A stretch of DNA of 64,000 nucleotides, taken from the NCBI GenBank assembly GCA_027924585.1, contig BSBM01001664.1:558001-622000 (forward strand). Reading direction: 5' to 3'. Position 1 is the stretch's first letter. Each line of letters begins with the position of its first letter. Shown here in pieces: positions 21,831-34,196 of this stretch. The stretch is from Larix kaempferi. Its lineage: Eukaryota > Streptophyta > Pinopsida > Pinales > Pinaceae. A model generated the notes under the pieces. It did no database searches and was not told the DNA's origin. It saw only the letters and a list, made by a program, of their open reading frames with translations. Both the position numbers and the translations under genes were made by a program.

Positions 21831-24237
21831 CAACGGAACCATTTTTTGGCTTAGATGACTATTCTAGAGGTTTTCCAATATAGATCGAGGTTCTTTGCGG
21901 TTTTAGCTTTAACCAATAAAATCCCTTTTCACCGGCCCTTTCGGCAACAACCTACGCGCAAGTTGAGGTCTCGCCCGAGGCGAAGCTATGGGGGTGCTGC
22001 GGAATCAAGTTTCCACAGCATAAGTGATGATTTGATTGGGAAGAAATATGTTGCGCAGCGTGCTACAGACTCGTGCTACGGGTTGAAAATAGCGCAACGA
22101 CTGTCTTCGTCATGCGGTGCTTCTATGAAGTATGATGCTTGCACACCCAACGCATTCACGGACTACACGGGTTGGGGTTCACGCACCCGACAGGACAGTG
22201 CAATAGGCTTATGTGCTTCCTCTTTGAGGGTAACCAATAATGATAATTTCATCCACTTCTTATTCATTCATTATCATCATACATTACTTAGCTTTATAAC
22301 TGATGTACTTAACAAGTATATAATATCACGCATTTCCGGTGCGGCGCATTAAATGATTTAGACGATTCACCTCCTTATGCATACATGTGTTTACTTAGTG
22401 CCCAATATGTTCACAAACTGAAATACCTTGCATTCATCAACCATCCATTTATGCAATACTTAACATATTATTCCCATCTTCTTCCTATGGAGAATACATA
22501 TAAAAGCATTAACATACAACTGATAACTGGAAATTCAAGCATACATTTCAAGCAAACAGACAAGTGCAAAATACATTCAATCACACTACACGGTATTTAA
22601 CGTGGTTCACCCCTCGGATGGAGGCTACGTCCACAAGAACTATTGTTATATATTTCTTTTGGGAAGGGTACAACAATTCTTAGTCTGCGCACTCAGCCGT
22701 AGACTCTCTTCTCTCTCAGATAGGTCTCTGCACACTCAACTGCAGAGCCTTTACAATAATCTCAAACTCATAAGATTTTACAATGTTCAGACTTACAAGA
22801 CGAAGAGTTCAATACCCAACAACCCTTTCCCATACAAAATCAAGCCTATTTATAGATCATGCCCATAGGCATGTCTTTACAATATGTAGGCAAAAACCCT
22901 TAGGTTTACAAAACTGGCGTGGCTAACTGCCAGCCTGACTATCGCCGTCGACAACTTACTCCGCCTGCTCTAGGTTATTCTAGCTAGGCCACTCGTGGTT
23001 CGCACGCTCTTCTGATAGCCGCAGTCCTCAAAACGGTTACAACTGCATCATGGCCTATCCCTTTCCGCTACTTCCACCTGCCTGTCACCGTCAACATCGT
23101 GGCCTAGCTTCTCAACTGTTTGCCGCCACTCTCTCTAACAGGTTCCTTCCGTCCATCCACGTGTCCCAAAACAGGTCGCTTTCTCCGCTCAACCCTTCCT
23201 TTCATACTTTACCCAAAATGGCAGTTGTGCGCGAACTGCGCACCATCATACTGCACAACCCTACCTTCTCCTTGCCGTTGCGCGACCATGCGCAATCCCT
23301 CAAAACTGTATCTACCCCATGTTGCAGCACGCAATGCGCAATTTCCAGTACTTGTACATTTTCCACCCTCTTGGGCCCCTCCCAACAAATCCATTCCCAG
23401 GTATGTCCTTCTTACTGGTCACATAGATTTCACTTTCACTATGTGTGTTAAGCTGCAAAACCATAAAACCAACCATAAAATTTAAAAACTAAATTTCCAA
23501 TCGTTAGAACTTATTTTCCTTTTAAACCCGCCAATGAATTGTTGTTAAAAGCTTATATCCAAAGTTTCATTGTATTCTGACTCCATTTACCCACTGAACT
23601 AGGCACTGGTACTTCTCTGATTTCGCCCTCCTTGGGCAAACTGGCCAAACACGTTGTTGGGTATTTTTTTGGGTTCTGGGTAGTTTAGATTTGGTTTTAA
23701 ATCATCATTTTACTTTAAGAAATCAAGCTACCGTTTGTTGGAAGTGTGTCTAAACGTTAATTAATCACTGCCCTAGGTCAACTAAGCCACTGTTTCAACC
23801 TTAATCCTTGGGCATTCTACTTCATCACTTCACCTCCAATTAACTGAGCATCCTTAGACTATTTCAGCCACATAATCACCCATTTAATCTCTCTATCTCA
23901 TCACATTTGATTGCTGGTCACTTTCTATATCACTCTCATTTTACCATTGGTGTCCATCTGTTGACTGAAATCAGACTTAGGATCTCATCAACACTCATCT
24001 CTTGTTTCTATCTCTTGATCTTTTGGGATTTGGGTGTATTTTTGTCTCTCAACTATCATTGGTTGAGCAGGGTCTCCCCCCTAACTTGGTTACGTGCCTA
24101 GTCTGAAGTGGCAATATCCTCGTCCAGTGTGACAACCGTTCCTTGAACAAAGGACTTGGCGATTGCTGGTTACACCTTCTTAGCTGCCCACCCTCTATCA
24201 TCCCTGTTGGGACACCTCTCATCAGCAGCTATAGATA
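21831..24237 (-). other. Leader and probable 5' LTR of gypsy G
   Basis: No coding motif. A minus-strand TATA box (TATAAATAGG, plus 22845-22856) is followed downstream by ggacgtagcc..gaaccacgttaaatacc (plus 22585-22640), a phrase common in plant LTR R/U5 regions. This supports an LTR promoter firing leftwards into gypsy G. LTR ends and the primer site were not identified. Plus-strand open frames at 21855-22352 and 23050-23485 look like chance. Confidence 0.5.
22845..22856 (-). promoter_or_regulatory. TATA box of presumed LTR promoter
   Basis: The minus strand reads TCTATAAATAGG, a strong plant TATA consensus, placed upstream of R/U5-like sequence and the gypsy G reading frames. Confidence 0.5.
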
Positions 24238-24243
24238 GTGCGA

Positions 24244-26820
24244 TGACAATTACCAAATTGAATTAGGGTTCAAATAAATGTATACAATCTTATTATTTTA
24301 AGAAATCTTTCGATACTGCAATTAAGGAATCAACACGCAGTATACAACTTTAACCAAAAACGGTTTCAAGTAAAGGGTCGAACCTTGTAAACAGTTAACT
24401 ATACCAAACATCATTTAGTTGTGGAGCTACAATCAATTATACTTATTATCGGGCTAAAACATAAACAAACGAAACCATAGAATTATTATACAGTTAAACC
24501 CATTTCTAAGCTTAGAGCTCGATGGATACACGCAAGACATAGATCATTAACATAAATATAGGAATGTATCATAGCCTTCCTAACTGGCAGAATCATCAAA
24601 TGAATAGATTAATAAAGGTCTAGGGTTCGATTCTCTTGGGAAGATCTCACCTGGATGTATTATTTACATATAAAGAATTTATAAAACTTTGACAAGGTAA
24701 GGGTTTAAACCTTGTAGAAATACCAAAACCAATTAAAAATCTTGTATTAATACTTTAATAAACTATGCAGAGGTAAGTTAGGGCTTGTCCCAAACCTTTC
24801 ATACTTCTACCATATATTTTCACCATCGTAACAATTTATGCTTACAACATTTCAATTCCAAACAATAATGCCGAAAAGCTTATACTGAAAACAGAAGATC
24901 GTCGGGTTCTCCTATCTATGTGCTTAGTTTCCTTATAAATTATTCAAACAAAACAGTATACACATTTGCACTTGGAGGAAGGGTTTCAAACCCAGAAATT
25001 CATATACATTAACACAATTGAAAATTTGAGTAAACCATACATTTTAAAGTATGAACCAAACACTATATTCATTTAACCCATTGAATTACAAAAAGGCATG
25101 GCTCAAGGTTATAAACCCTCTGGTTGTGGCCAGCGAGCCCAAACAACATAACTATATAAACATGATACAAACGAAAGATTGCAATAGAAATTTGGTAGAG
25201 CGAATTTAGGACCAGCCACAGCGTCAAAACATCACCAAAACACTTCGAGCAAGAACGGAGTCACGTATAGGAGGTACAGGGAAACTGCCCGAAGCTTACT
25301 AGGTCTATGTGCCACCTTTTTAAGGAGAATCCCCCATCACTTTACGACCACGAAGCTTAGTTGAAGAGCAACCCTGGCACTTATCACACAAAACAAACCC
25401 AAAGCTATGGAGGTTAGCTCCTGTATAAAAACCATTAATAGAAAACTTTAAACTAACTGATTTCAACCCTGTTGACAAGCTTACCTTCTAAGCGTAGTTG
25501 ATTTCAGAGTTAACAGCACCAAGCCCACGGTCAAAACCCTAGCATGATGGAGCCAACCAAACCCTATCTATTCGGAAGCTTGTTGTCCTCACTACCGAGC
25601 AAACATTACAAATGAAAATGGAATGAACTAAAACAAATGTTATATGTTATTTTTATGACTAGGGTTTTGTCAAGCCATAAAAGCATCACATGATAATGCC
25701 ATGATGGACATGCCAACAAGACTTTCCACTACACCTTAAATTTCCATCCACGGGCTATAGTGAAACCTGTTAAGATTTCCAAACACAATTGCCAAATTTA
25801 ACATTTTAACTATGATTTTGGACCGAGCACCTTCTTAATTAATTTATACTTATATCATAAGTCAATGCCATAGTTTATAGATTAGCGTCGGTCGATATTA
25901 TTGAATTCATAGTATCACCTTGGAATGGTTACTGGGTTTCAAAAACTCAACATTTACTTATGCATTAGGGTAAGGATATAATGTGAATCATATTATATAC
26001 ATGCCACCCTTATTTACCCATTATCTCTTATGCCATAATATAATGTTCATTTCTCAAACTATAAATGAAAGTAATGTTTTGGATTCATAGACATGATAAC
26101 AAATAAATTATGTAAACATTTCCATAATTAACCTTGATAAATAGCTTGATATGAATACAACAATATCATATAGATGGTTTAGTCCATCAAGAAGAAAACT
26201 CTAGAATATAGGTGTATAAAATTATGTTTATACCCCAGGTCTCAAATAAATAATTTGTATGCATGACTAGAATGTTAATTTCCAGCCCCAGTGCTACTTA
26301 GACCAAATAATGATCATTCTACTAATCTTGATCTCCAACCTTGAGTGACTGAAATGAAACCCTTATCTGCAAACCTGGAATGGGAATAGTAAGGCGTTAG
26401 CTATTTGATAGCTAAGTAAGCCTCGTGTCACCCATAGGACCCCTTCCATAAAAGAACAATAAACAGTTAGCATTCATAATCATAACTAGAAGAGTTGTAC
26501 ATATCAAGTTTAAAAGTTGACATATAGTAATTAAAACAAGCATTCTGAAAGTAAAGATTAAGATGCATTAATGCATTAATTAAGACATGACATAAATGCT
26601 TCAGAAATAGTTACGACAAGATAACATATACAGATTGTCGTTACGATACAATAATTACCTTGAGGACTGTGCTTCAAATAAATATGTGCAAACACTATAC
26701 GTTTAGTTAATTTTTGTTAAAGAGTTAAATGTATTCTAAGATACTCCAATATAGTACATTTTAGTATTTATTACTACATAGAAAAATTTTAAAATTTTAT
26801 GAATTTTTGGAGGTGTTACA
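24244..26820 (+). repeat. 5' LTR of gypsy H (~2.58 kb)
   Basis: Begins tgacaattaccaaattgaa and ends ggaggtgttaca. Aligns along its length with 39358-41957, with scattered substitutions and small indels (roughly 95% identity by eye, not computed). Unusually long for an LTR. No open frame inside. Confidence 0.9.
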
Positions 26821-26822
26821 TG

Positions 26823-26834
26823 TGGTATCATATC
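26823..26834 (+). other. Decayed primer binding site of gypsy H
   Basis: TGGTATCATATC starts 2 nt after the LTR end. The first eight bases match the tRNA-iMet site TGGTATCAGAGC; the rest has mutated. Confidence 0.65.
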
Positions 26835-26959
26835 GCGGTTCAAAGTCTAGGCCTAAAAGTGGCTCAACTCACGCAATTGAAATCAAAACAGAAAATACAA
26901 TTACTGATTTTTTTCTAAATTGTTTCTGTTCAGCACATTTTATATTTAGATTTACATGT

Positions 26960-28021
26960 ATGGAAGGACCAGAAGAATCAGCTGAGGACAGATCCCTTCA
27001 TAATGAACAAAATAATAACGAACAGGAACATACTAATGAATAAAACATTTATGTTGAATTAAATGATAATTCGTTAGAATTACTTAGAACAGTTAGAGAT
27101 TTAAAAACTGAAATAAAAACTGTTAAGGAATAGAGTGAATGAATTTTAAAGGCACAAGAAGAACTGAATCAGATATTACTGGATAAATTCCATAATAACA
27201 AAAAAGATAAAATAACATAAATAAATTCTGATTCTGAAACCATGTCCTACCAACGTAAGGATAAGAAACTAAAACTTTTTTATTATGAAAGTAGCTCTTC
27301 TTCTGAAATTAATGTAAAAACATGCAGGAAGAAGCACAAGTATTCCAGCGACAGTAGTGAAAGTGATCACTACACTAAAAGAAAGAAGTACAAACCATAC
27401 GAAGAGATTTCAGGGGAATTTAAGAAGATTAAGCCACCAACTTTTAATGGAGAAACATAAAAAGGATAGGAAGCCGAAGCATGGCTGTCCGGTATGAATA
27501 AATATTTTCAAATTTACAACTACTCAAGCCAGTTAAAAACTAAAATGGAAATTTATAATCTGACTAGGAAGGCCGACATCTGGTGGCAAGATCTAAAACG
27601 TTTGAAAGGCATAAGAGAGAAACACGTAAATTGGAGTATTTTTAAAAAGTATTTTCAAAATAAATTTATGTCAGAACAATATTATGAGGAACGAGCTAAA
27701 GAATTCTACGATTTAAAATTGGGTTCCATGAATATGAAGGAATTTAGCTGCAATTTTCTAAGTTTGTTGAGATACATGCCTTGCATTACTGATGAAAAAC
27801 CCAAGGTAGAAAGATTTCTGAGCTTCCTACCTTTTCATATAAAGGACAGAATTGAGTATGATGGCCATAAGAGTCTTGAAGAGGCAATGAGAAAGGCAAA
27901 TTTCTGTTATGAACAGAAAATAAAAAGAGAAAGTATACCGAGCGGGAAGGCTAAAAGTCCCAATAATTTTGAACAGGGAATTTTTTTTTACATTTAATCG
28001 AAATTTTGGAAATAATAACTT
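26960..28021 (+). pseudogene. Gypsy H gag, capsid part
   Basis: Begins near MEGPEESAEDRSLHNEQ (26960). After stops it continues at 27242 with a Ser/Lys-rich stretch and IKPPTFNGET, then (27494-27997) MNKYFQIYNYSSQLKTKM, KADIWWQDLKRLKGI, YFQNKFMSEQYYEERAKEFY and MRKANFCYEQ: the full retrotransposon gag domain. Two stops (TAA, TAG near 27456-27470) and an eight-T run near 27981 that shifts frame break it. It is interrupted by copia I's LTR at 28022. The knuckle resumes at 34197. Confidence 0.85.
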
Positions 28022-28479
28022 TGTTAGGATATTTAGACACTTAGGAGTTAGTTAAGATCAACTTGTGTAATATATCCGTTAGGGAAAGTGTGTTTCTTTA
28101 GTATGCATTAGTATGCATTTATAAATACTTAATCCGACAGTCACGATATGTTCCCGACATAGAGTGATCCGACGGCTCAACTTCTCTTAGATCATACCTA
28201 ACCTTGATCCATGGATTAACACCCGATTGGTCCATGATCTCTATTTAAAGAGCATGGAGGGTCATTGTTTAGTTGATTGATTATGAGAAGCTCATTTGTA
28301 ACTTTCTTTCTTTGCATAATAAATTGTCCCGTAGAAGCTATTTGGCCGGGACCGTGGAGTGTTTCCCTCACGAGGGTTTAAACCACATCAAAACATCGGT
28401 GTGTTGATCTATGATCTGTTTGTGTGAATTGGTTTCTCTAGGTGTTTGGTATTTTGGGAGTATCCTGTGTACCCGAACA
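28022..28479 (+). repeat. 5' LTR of copia I (458 bp)
   Basis: TGTTAGGATATTTAG...ACCCGAACA, directly followed by the primer site. It carries an extra partial repeat (agtatgcat duplicated, near 28100-28120) compared with the 3' LTR. TATA-like ctatttaaagagc lies at about 28240. Confidence 0.95.
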
Positions 28480-28491
28480 TGGTATCAGAGC
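28480..28491 (+). other. Primer binding site of copia I
   Basis: TGGTATCAGAGC immediately after the LTR, a perfect tRNA-iMet type site. Confidence 0.95.
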
Positions 28492-28819
28492 TTTTATGAA
28501 GAGTCGCTTTCGGTTATGATCTAGATCTTGAACTGTTGTTGACGAAACTCGAAAGGGTTTCTGTTTCTGGTATTTCTGTGCATTTCTGGGCTATGGGAGG
28601 TGTTCAATTGCATCCAGAGTGTTGTTTCCATTAGGAAATAGTTTTCGTTTGATCGAAAACGGTTTCCGGTTGCTTCAGAAACGCGTATTTCATCAGATCT
28701 GAAGGTATAATGTTATAGTGACGCATTTTATTTTCTGTTTTTAAAAGGAAAAAAAAATCTCATATTTTATCAGTTTTTACTATTATATTTTTTTATGTTT
28801 CAGATTGTTGCTTTCCCTG

Positions 28820-28975
28820 TCTGCGTATGCTCTTTGTCGTGCACCTTGAGCGATCTCAGCAAATCAAAAACAAAAAGGGAAAGGGTTTTTCTCGGCTGCC
28901 TATGCTCTTTGTCATGCACCTTGTGCGATCGCGGAAAATCAGAAACAGAGAGAAAAATAGACTTTCTAGGCAAGG
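28820..28975 (+). repeat. 76 bp tandem duplication in copia I leader
   Basis: tatgctctttgtc(g/a)tgcacctt occurs at about 28825 and 28901, with similar flanks, giving a ~76 bp direct duplication in the untranslated leader. Confidence 0.75.
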
Positions 28976-29115
28976 TAACGAGATGTAACTCCACAAGTGT
29001 GGAAATTTTTTTTTTGTTACAGTTTGTGGTGTGATTTGCAGGAAAAAAGGCAAGCACGGAAACCGAGCAAGAAGAGTAAAAAAAAAAAAACCTTCCTCAT
29101 TCTCATATTTTACAT

Positions 29116-29410
29116 ACCTTTTAATCTAGCTCACTTGGTTCAAAGTTGCTTTATTCCTTAATAGGTATTGAGTTCAAGTCTTAGGAAGTTACTTTTAAAA
29201 GACAAAGTGCATGCAATTTCTATTTTCAAGTTACTTTATTGTAAAAGTGCATCTCACTTAAATAATAAAAAAATAAAAATAAAAAGTGAGTCACTTAAGT
29301 TTTTTTTTATTGTTGCACTATTTAAAGGTAATATCATTGTAAAAGTGATATCACTTATTTTACAAACGTGATTCACTTAAAACAACTTTCTTGTAAAGTG
29401 ATTGTGAAAA
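29116..29410 (+). repeat. Possible tRNA-derived SINE remnant followed by AAGTGA/TCACTT repeats
   Basis: TAGCTCACTTGGTTCAAAG (29127-29145) resembles a pol III A box. GAGTTCAAGTCTTAG (29170-29184) resembles a B box at suitable spacing. Downstream (29200-29410) short palindromic phrases such as gtgagtcactt, gtgatatcactt and gtgattcactt recur at least four times. It lies in the leader between primer site and gag. Confidence 0.35.
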
Positions 29411-29625
29411 GGTTCATTTTGGGAAGGGGGGGGATTCTTTTTTAGCTGGACATTCTCTATCTGCCACGTCACTATTTGGGACATCTTCAACATTTTCTTT
29501 GTTCAAGCATAACTTCATCATAGAGAGTCAGTTTTCAGTGTCGTTGTTTTTTAAACCGCCTATTTTTTCGATCTCTTCACATCCAGACTATTGGTTTCTG
29601 CTTTTACAACCATTAATTTACAAAT

Positions 29626-30470
29626 ATGGCCGCCCCTTGTGATATTCTACTTACCAGTTCCAACTATTTCACATGGAAACCTTGTATGGAGGATGTTCTA
29701 CGAAGTAGAGGACTTTTCAGAATTACCTCAAGGAAAGAAACAAAACTTACTGATTATGATAAAAAAATAAAATGGGAAAATAGATGTGATGAAGCTCGTG
29801 GATTGATTGGGATGTCAATCTCTACTGATTTGCGATTCCACATATCTAGAATTGATGAACCTGATGCTGCTTGGGACAAGTTGGAATCTGTGTTTGGTAA
29901 ACACAATGAAATTCGAGGTCACCAACTCGAAAATGAGTTGATTTCTTTAAATCCTTGAGTGATTTTTCATGCATTCAATATTATTTATCTAAGTACAAAA
30001 CTCTTAAACTCTTATGTGCAAAATGTAAGATTAAGAGGGAAGATAAACAATGCATTTATCTTATTCTTTCCAAACTTGAACTTGCATATTCTGTTTTTGT
30101 ATCTACATTTTACTCCATGAAAGAATCCTTGAATGCAGCTAGCTATCAAGAGCCTAGTCTTGAATCCTTTTGTGATTCCTTGATTAGAGAGAAAGATAAG
30201 TTCATCCATCTTGGAATAATTAACAATGCAGATACATCTGGGAAAGCCTTATTGTCCCAACAGAAAAAAAAAAAATTCCAAGCCTCCCAAGAAACAAAAT
30301 TTTCGCAATAATAAGTCAAACAAGGGTCCCAAACCCTCTTAGACAGCTCCTTCTTTAAAAAATGACAAAGGATCCAAGCCAAAAGGCAAGAAGACTAAGC
30401 GTCATTGCAACTATTGCGGGAAAGATAATCATGATAAATCTAAGTGTTTCAAGAAGATGGCAGCCTTGGA
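29626..30470 (+). pseudogene. Copia I gag
   Basis: The start ATG at 29626 gives MAAPCDILLTSSNYFTWKPC, then KWENRCDEARGLIGMSI and DAAWDKLESVFGKHNEIRGH, the copia gag (UBN2-type) pattern. It breaks at 29958 (TGA) with continuation in a shifted frame (YLSKYKTLKLLC, YSMKESLNAASYQEPSLESF). It breaks again in a 12-A run near 30264-30275. The knuckle CNYCGKDNHDKSKC lies at about 30408-30449. Confidence 0.88.
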
Positions 30471-30881
30471 AGCAGCAATGAAGAAGCACCACATCAGCCT
30501 AGATTCGCCTTTAGAATCTACCTCTCATGGACATGCACTTTGTGCTTTTGGTTATTCTTATAATGCGTCTGCTTCTTCTACTTCAAATGAATGGCTCACT
30601 GATTCTGGAGCATCTTATCATATGGCTAAGGATCAAGCCATCTTTTCTACTATGCATGAATGTAACACCAAACAAATATTTGTTGGTGTTGATAGATCTC
30701 CAAGTGTTGTAGGAGTTGGAACAATTCCAGTAGATAATGGTCATTTTAGTGATGTACTATGTGTTCCAAGAATTTCCTGCAATTTGTTATTAGTCTATCA
30801 GATCACTCATTCTGGTGAAGGTAAAACTGTGACGTTTACACCTCACCAAGTTGTAATCAAGGATTTTAAAGATCCTCAATA
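30450..30881 (+). pseudogene. Copia I protease
   Basis: WLTDSGASYHMAKD (30592 on) carries the catalytic D-S-G of copia proteases. VLCVPRISCNLLLVYQIT is the downstream conserved block (V-P-x-I-x-x-N-L-L-S-V). The frame stays open to a TAG at 30880-30882, which then interrupts the polyprotein before the GAG-preintegrase region. Confidence 0.88.
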
Positions 30882-30882
30882 G

Positions 30883-32102
30883 GTCCTAGCTACCGGAATT
30901 GTTGATGATGTTACCAGGTTGTACAAATTTAAAAACTTTCGGTCATCACCTTTTACTTCATTTTTTGTTGCTCATAGTGATAACTTGAGCAAACTTTGGC
31001 ATGAGCGATTTGGTCACTTAAATTATCGCTCATTGCAACAACTATGTAAAGACAATATGGTGACAGGTCTTCCAATGGTATCTTGCAGGGATGGTGTTTG
31101 TTCCGGTTGTGTACTCGGAAAACATCGTCGGGATAGTTTTGACAAATGTGTCTCTTGGCACGCCTTGGTTCCCTTGGAGCTTAAGCATAGTGATTTGATT
31201 TCAAGTATTTCTTAACTTTCATTGATGATTACACCAGACGCACTTGGGTTTATTTCCTAAAACTTAAGAGCGAAGTATTTAACATGTTTTTGGCCTACAA
31301 GGCCCTTGTTGAAAAACAATCTAGTCATCAAATTATTAAGTTAAGATCTAACAATGGAGGAGAATATGTTAACAAAAAGTTCACTACTTTCTGCACTGAA
31401 CAAGGCATCCAACAATAACACACTGTTCCATATACACCACAACAAAATGGTGTAGCTGAGCAGAAGAACCGCACTTTAAAAGAAATGGCTAATTGTATTA
31501 TCCAATCTAAGGGACTAAGTCTTCAATTTTGGGCTGAAGCCATTAATTGTGCAAATTACATAGTTAATTGCACCCCCACTAAAGCATTACAAGGTATCAC
31601 ACCGGAAGAAGCATGGAGTAAAATTAAACCAGATGTAAGTCACTTTCGTGTGTTTGGTAGTGAAGAATGGGTTCACATTCCGGATGAAAAACGGAAAGCA
31701 TTGCAGCCTAAAACTGAAAAGTGCATACTTGTTGGATATTCTAAAGATGTAAAACGTTATATAATTCTTCAACCACATTCTCATGATGTAATTATTAGAC
31801 GAGATGTTAAATTTGATGAAAATCTCTTGGCCTGCGAGCCTAACTCAGCGATTGTGCCATCTTTGGCCTACGAGCCTGATTCGATGATTGTGCCTTCTTC
31901 TTCTTCTTCCAACTTTCTTGACAGGTTTCCAACTCCAATTTCTGATGATGATAGTGAGGATGAAAATCCACCTCCGCCTGCTCATGTTCCTCCAATTGCA
32001 CCAGCACAAGTGCTTCCTCAATGGGTCCGTTCAACATGTGAAGCAGCTGGTGATCTTGCCGGTGATCATAGAGATCAACATCGAACACGTTCTCAGTTTT
32101 AG
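30883..32102 (+). pseudogene. Copia I integrase
   Basis: The GAG-preintegrase zinc region shows LWHERFGHLNYRSLQQL and CSGCVLGKHRRDSF. The catalytic core shows [19 protein letters not shown] (first Asp), [11 protein letters not shown] (second catalytic Asp replaced by Asn) and YTPQQNGVAEQKNRT (Glu kept). The C-terminal block HFRVFGSEEWVHIPDEKR is at about 31640-31690. Frameshift near 31195-31215 and TAA at 31417. The end has the usual acidic/Pro-rich linker to RT. Confidence 0.9.
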
Positions 32103-33640
32103 CAAGCCTCTTCTCTTTTGGCTCAAGTTTCTGAGAATCATGATCTAGAAACCTTTGCAGAAGCTTCAGGAAATCCAGATTGGGATGCAACTATGGATGA
32201 AGAATATCGTTCCTTAATGGCGAACGATACTTGGGATCTTGTACCTCTTCCAAAAGGAAGAAAACTTGTCAGATGTAAATGGGTCTACAGAACTGAGTAT
32301 GTATTAGATGGAAGTGTTGAAAGACTTAAGGCAAGGTTAGTTTCCAAAGGTTTTTCCCAAGTTGAAGGGATTGACTAAAATGAAACCTTTGCTCCTATCG
32401 CAAAAATGAACTCCATCCGCCTTGTTCTTTCCCTTGCAGCCTTACATAACTGGGAAGTCCATCAAATGGATGTCAAGTCTGCCTTCTTTCATGGTTATTT
32501 ACAGGAGGAAATTTGCATGGAACAACCTCCTGGATATGTTCAGAATAACTCTAGCCTTGTCTGTCGCCTTAAGAAATCCTTATATGGCCTTAAGCAAGCT
32601 CCTAGAGCTTGGTGTGCCAAAATGGATAGCTTTCTCCTTGACACTGGTTTTTCTAGATGCCATTCTGACCCCAATGTCTATACCAAGAAAGTAGGAAACC
32701 ATCTCATCATACTTGTTCTATATGTTGATGACCTTATTCTTACTGATAGTGATCCTAAGCTTATAACCCATGTGAAATCTAGTCTTAAACAAAATTTCGA
32801 AATGTCAGACTTAGGACATTTGCATTATTTTCTTGGTCTCCAAGTCCTGCAAATGTCCTTCTTCATCTAAGTATGCTTGTGAGCTTCTTCATCACTTTCA
32901 CATGGAAGATTGTACACCAGCCCCTTCTCCCTTCCAGTATGGAGTCAAACTTTTTGCCACTTTTACTTCACCTGAAGTCAATGCCACCTTGTATCGTCAG
33001 CTTGTTGGTAGTCTTTTATACTTGACTCATTCCCGTCCTGACCTTTCCTTTTCCGTTGGTCATGTTTCCCGTTATATGCAGACACCTCATGAAAGTCATT
33101 GGAAAGCAGCTAAAAGAATACTTCGATATATTCGAGGTACAGTTCAGTTTGGGATTCATTACAGTACAGGGAGGAAACCTTTGTTGGTTGGTTTCATTGA
33201 TTCAGATTAGGCCGACGATCCTGATGATCGAAAGTCTACTGCAGGTTATGTTTTCAGTCTGGGATCTGGACTTGTCACTTGGGCTTGTAAGAAACAACAA
33301 GCTTTTTATCTTTCTTCAACAAAGGCAGAATATCGAGCAATAGTTAATGCCATTCAGGAAGCTTTATGGCTTCGACAGATCCTTTAAGAGTTCGGATTCG
33401 AGCAGCAACAGCCTACTCCACTTTGGTGCGACAATCAAAGTTCCATCAAGCTTGACAAATATCCAGTTATACATCAACGTAGAAAACACATTGAGCTACA
33501 TATGCACTTCATCAGAAATCTTGTTCATGATCGTGTTCTTGAAGTGCTCTTTTGCCCTACAGATGATCAAGTTGCAGACATCTTCACCAAGTCTCTTACA
33601 GAAGCGAAGTTTTCTAAACTTTGATATATGTTAGGAGTTT
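32103..33640 (+). pseudogene. Copia I reverse transcriptase-RNase H
   Basis: WDATMDEEYRSLMANDTWDL, CKWVYRTEYVLDGSVERLKA, ALHNWEVHQMDVKSAFFHGY, SLYGLKQAPRAW and the catalytic box LVLYVDDLILTDSD show RT. At about 32850 a short deletion/frameshift fuses GLQVLQ to SKYACELLHHFHMEDC. The connection and RNase H follow: LVGSLLYLTHSRPDLSFS, GFIDSD-stop-ADDPDDRKSTAG, LSSTKAEYRAIVN, WCDNQSSIKLDKY, HIELHMHFIRNLVHD and DQVADIFTKSL. In-frame stops: 32376 (TAA), 33208 (TAG) and 33385 (TAA). Confidence 0.92.
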
Positions 33641-33654
33641 AGGAACTTGTCATT

Positions 33655-33748
33655 AAGGGGGGATAGGCTCTAATGCCTCCTTCCTTCTCCTAATAGTGTC
33701 ACTTTTGTAAATCCTTCAATCCTATCCCAAGTTGTTCTTAAGGGGGGA
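33655..33748 (+). other. Two polypurine tracts of copia I
   Basis: aaggggggA occurs at 33655-33663 and again at 33740-33748, the latter directly adjoining the 3' LTR. Only the second is the functional plus-strand primer by position. Confidence 0.8.
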
Positions 33749-34196
33749 TGTTAGGATATTTAGACACTTAGGAGTTAGTTAAGATCAATTTGTGTAATAT
33801 ATTTGTTAGGGAAAGTGTGTTTCTTTAGTATGCATTTGTAAATACTTAATCTGACGGTCACGATATGTTCCTAACATAGAGTGATCCGACGGCTCAACTT
33901 CTCTTAGATCATACCTAACCTTGATCCATGGCTTAACAACCGATTGGTCCATGATCTCTATTTAAAGAGCATGGAGGGTCATTGTTTAGTTGATTGATTA
34001 TGAGAAGCTCATTTGTAACTTTCTTTCTTTGCATAATAAATTTTCCCGTAGAAGCTATTTGGACGGGGCCATGGATTGTTTCCCTCACGAGGGTTTAAAC
34101 CACATCAAAACATCAGTGTGTTGATCTGTGATCTGTTTGTGTGAAGTGGTTGCTCTAGGTGTTCGGTCTTTTGGGAGTACCCTGTGTACCCAAACA
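33749..34196 (+). repeat. 3' LTR of copia I (448 bp)
   Basis: TGTTAGGATATTTAG...ACCCAAACA, matching 28022-28479. It lacks the small internal repeat of the 5' copy, giving a 10 bp length difference. Confidence 0.95.

Larger units (their letters stand above)
28022..34196 (+). mobile_element. Ty1/copia LTR retrotransposon I, complete but inactive, nested in gypsy H
   Basis: LTR (28022-28479), primer site (28480-28491), leader (28492-29625), gag (29626 on), protease, integrase, RT, RNase H (to ~33640), polypurine tract (33740-33748), LTR (33749-34196). Flanks aactt (28017-28021) and aactc (34197-34201) form a 5 bp target duplication with one mismatch. LTRs differ at about 20 positions plus one small indel, about 95% identical by eye. 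Integrase precedes RT, so it is copia. Stops, frameshifts and a small RT deletion inactivate it. Confidence 0.95.

Noticed and set aside
21855-22352. 165-codon plus-strand frame
   Set aside because: Lies antisense in the leader of gypsy G; composition unlike protein-coding DNA and no domain seen.
23050-23485. Two overlapping plus-strand frames of 121-133 codons
   Set aside because: They overlap each other and a minus-strand frame in presumed LTR DNA; Pro/Ser-rich by base composition only.
24620-24660. tRNA-like B box (gggttcgattctc)
   Set aside because: No matching A box, acceptor stem or cloverleaf; the word is repeated in the other LTR at ~39735 as part of the LTR.
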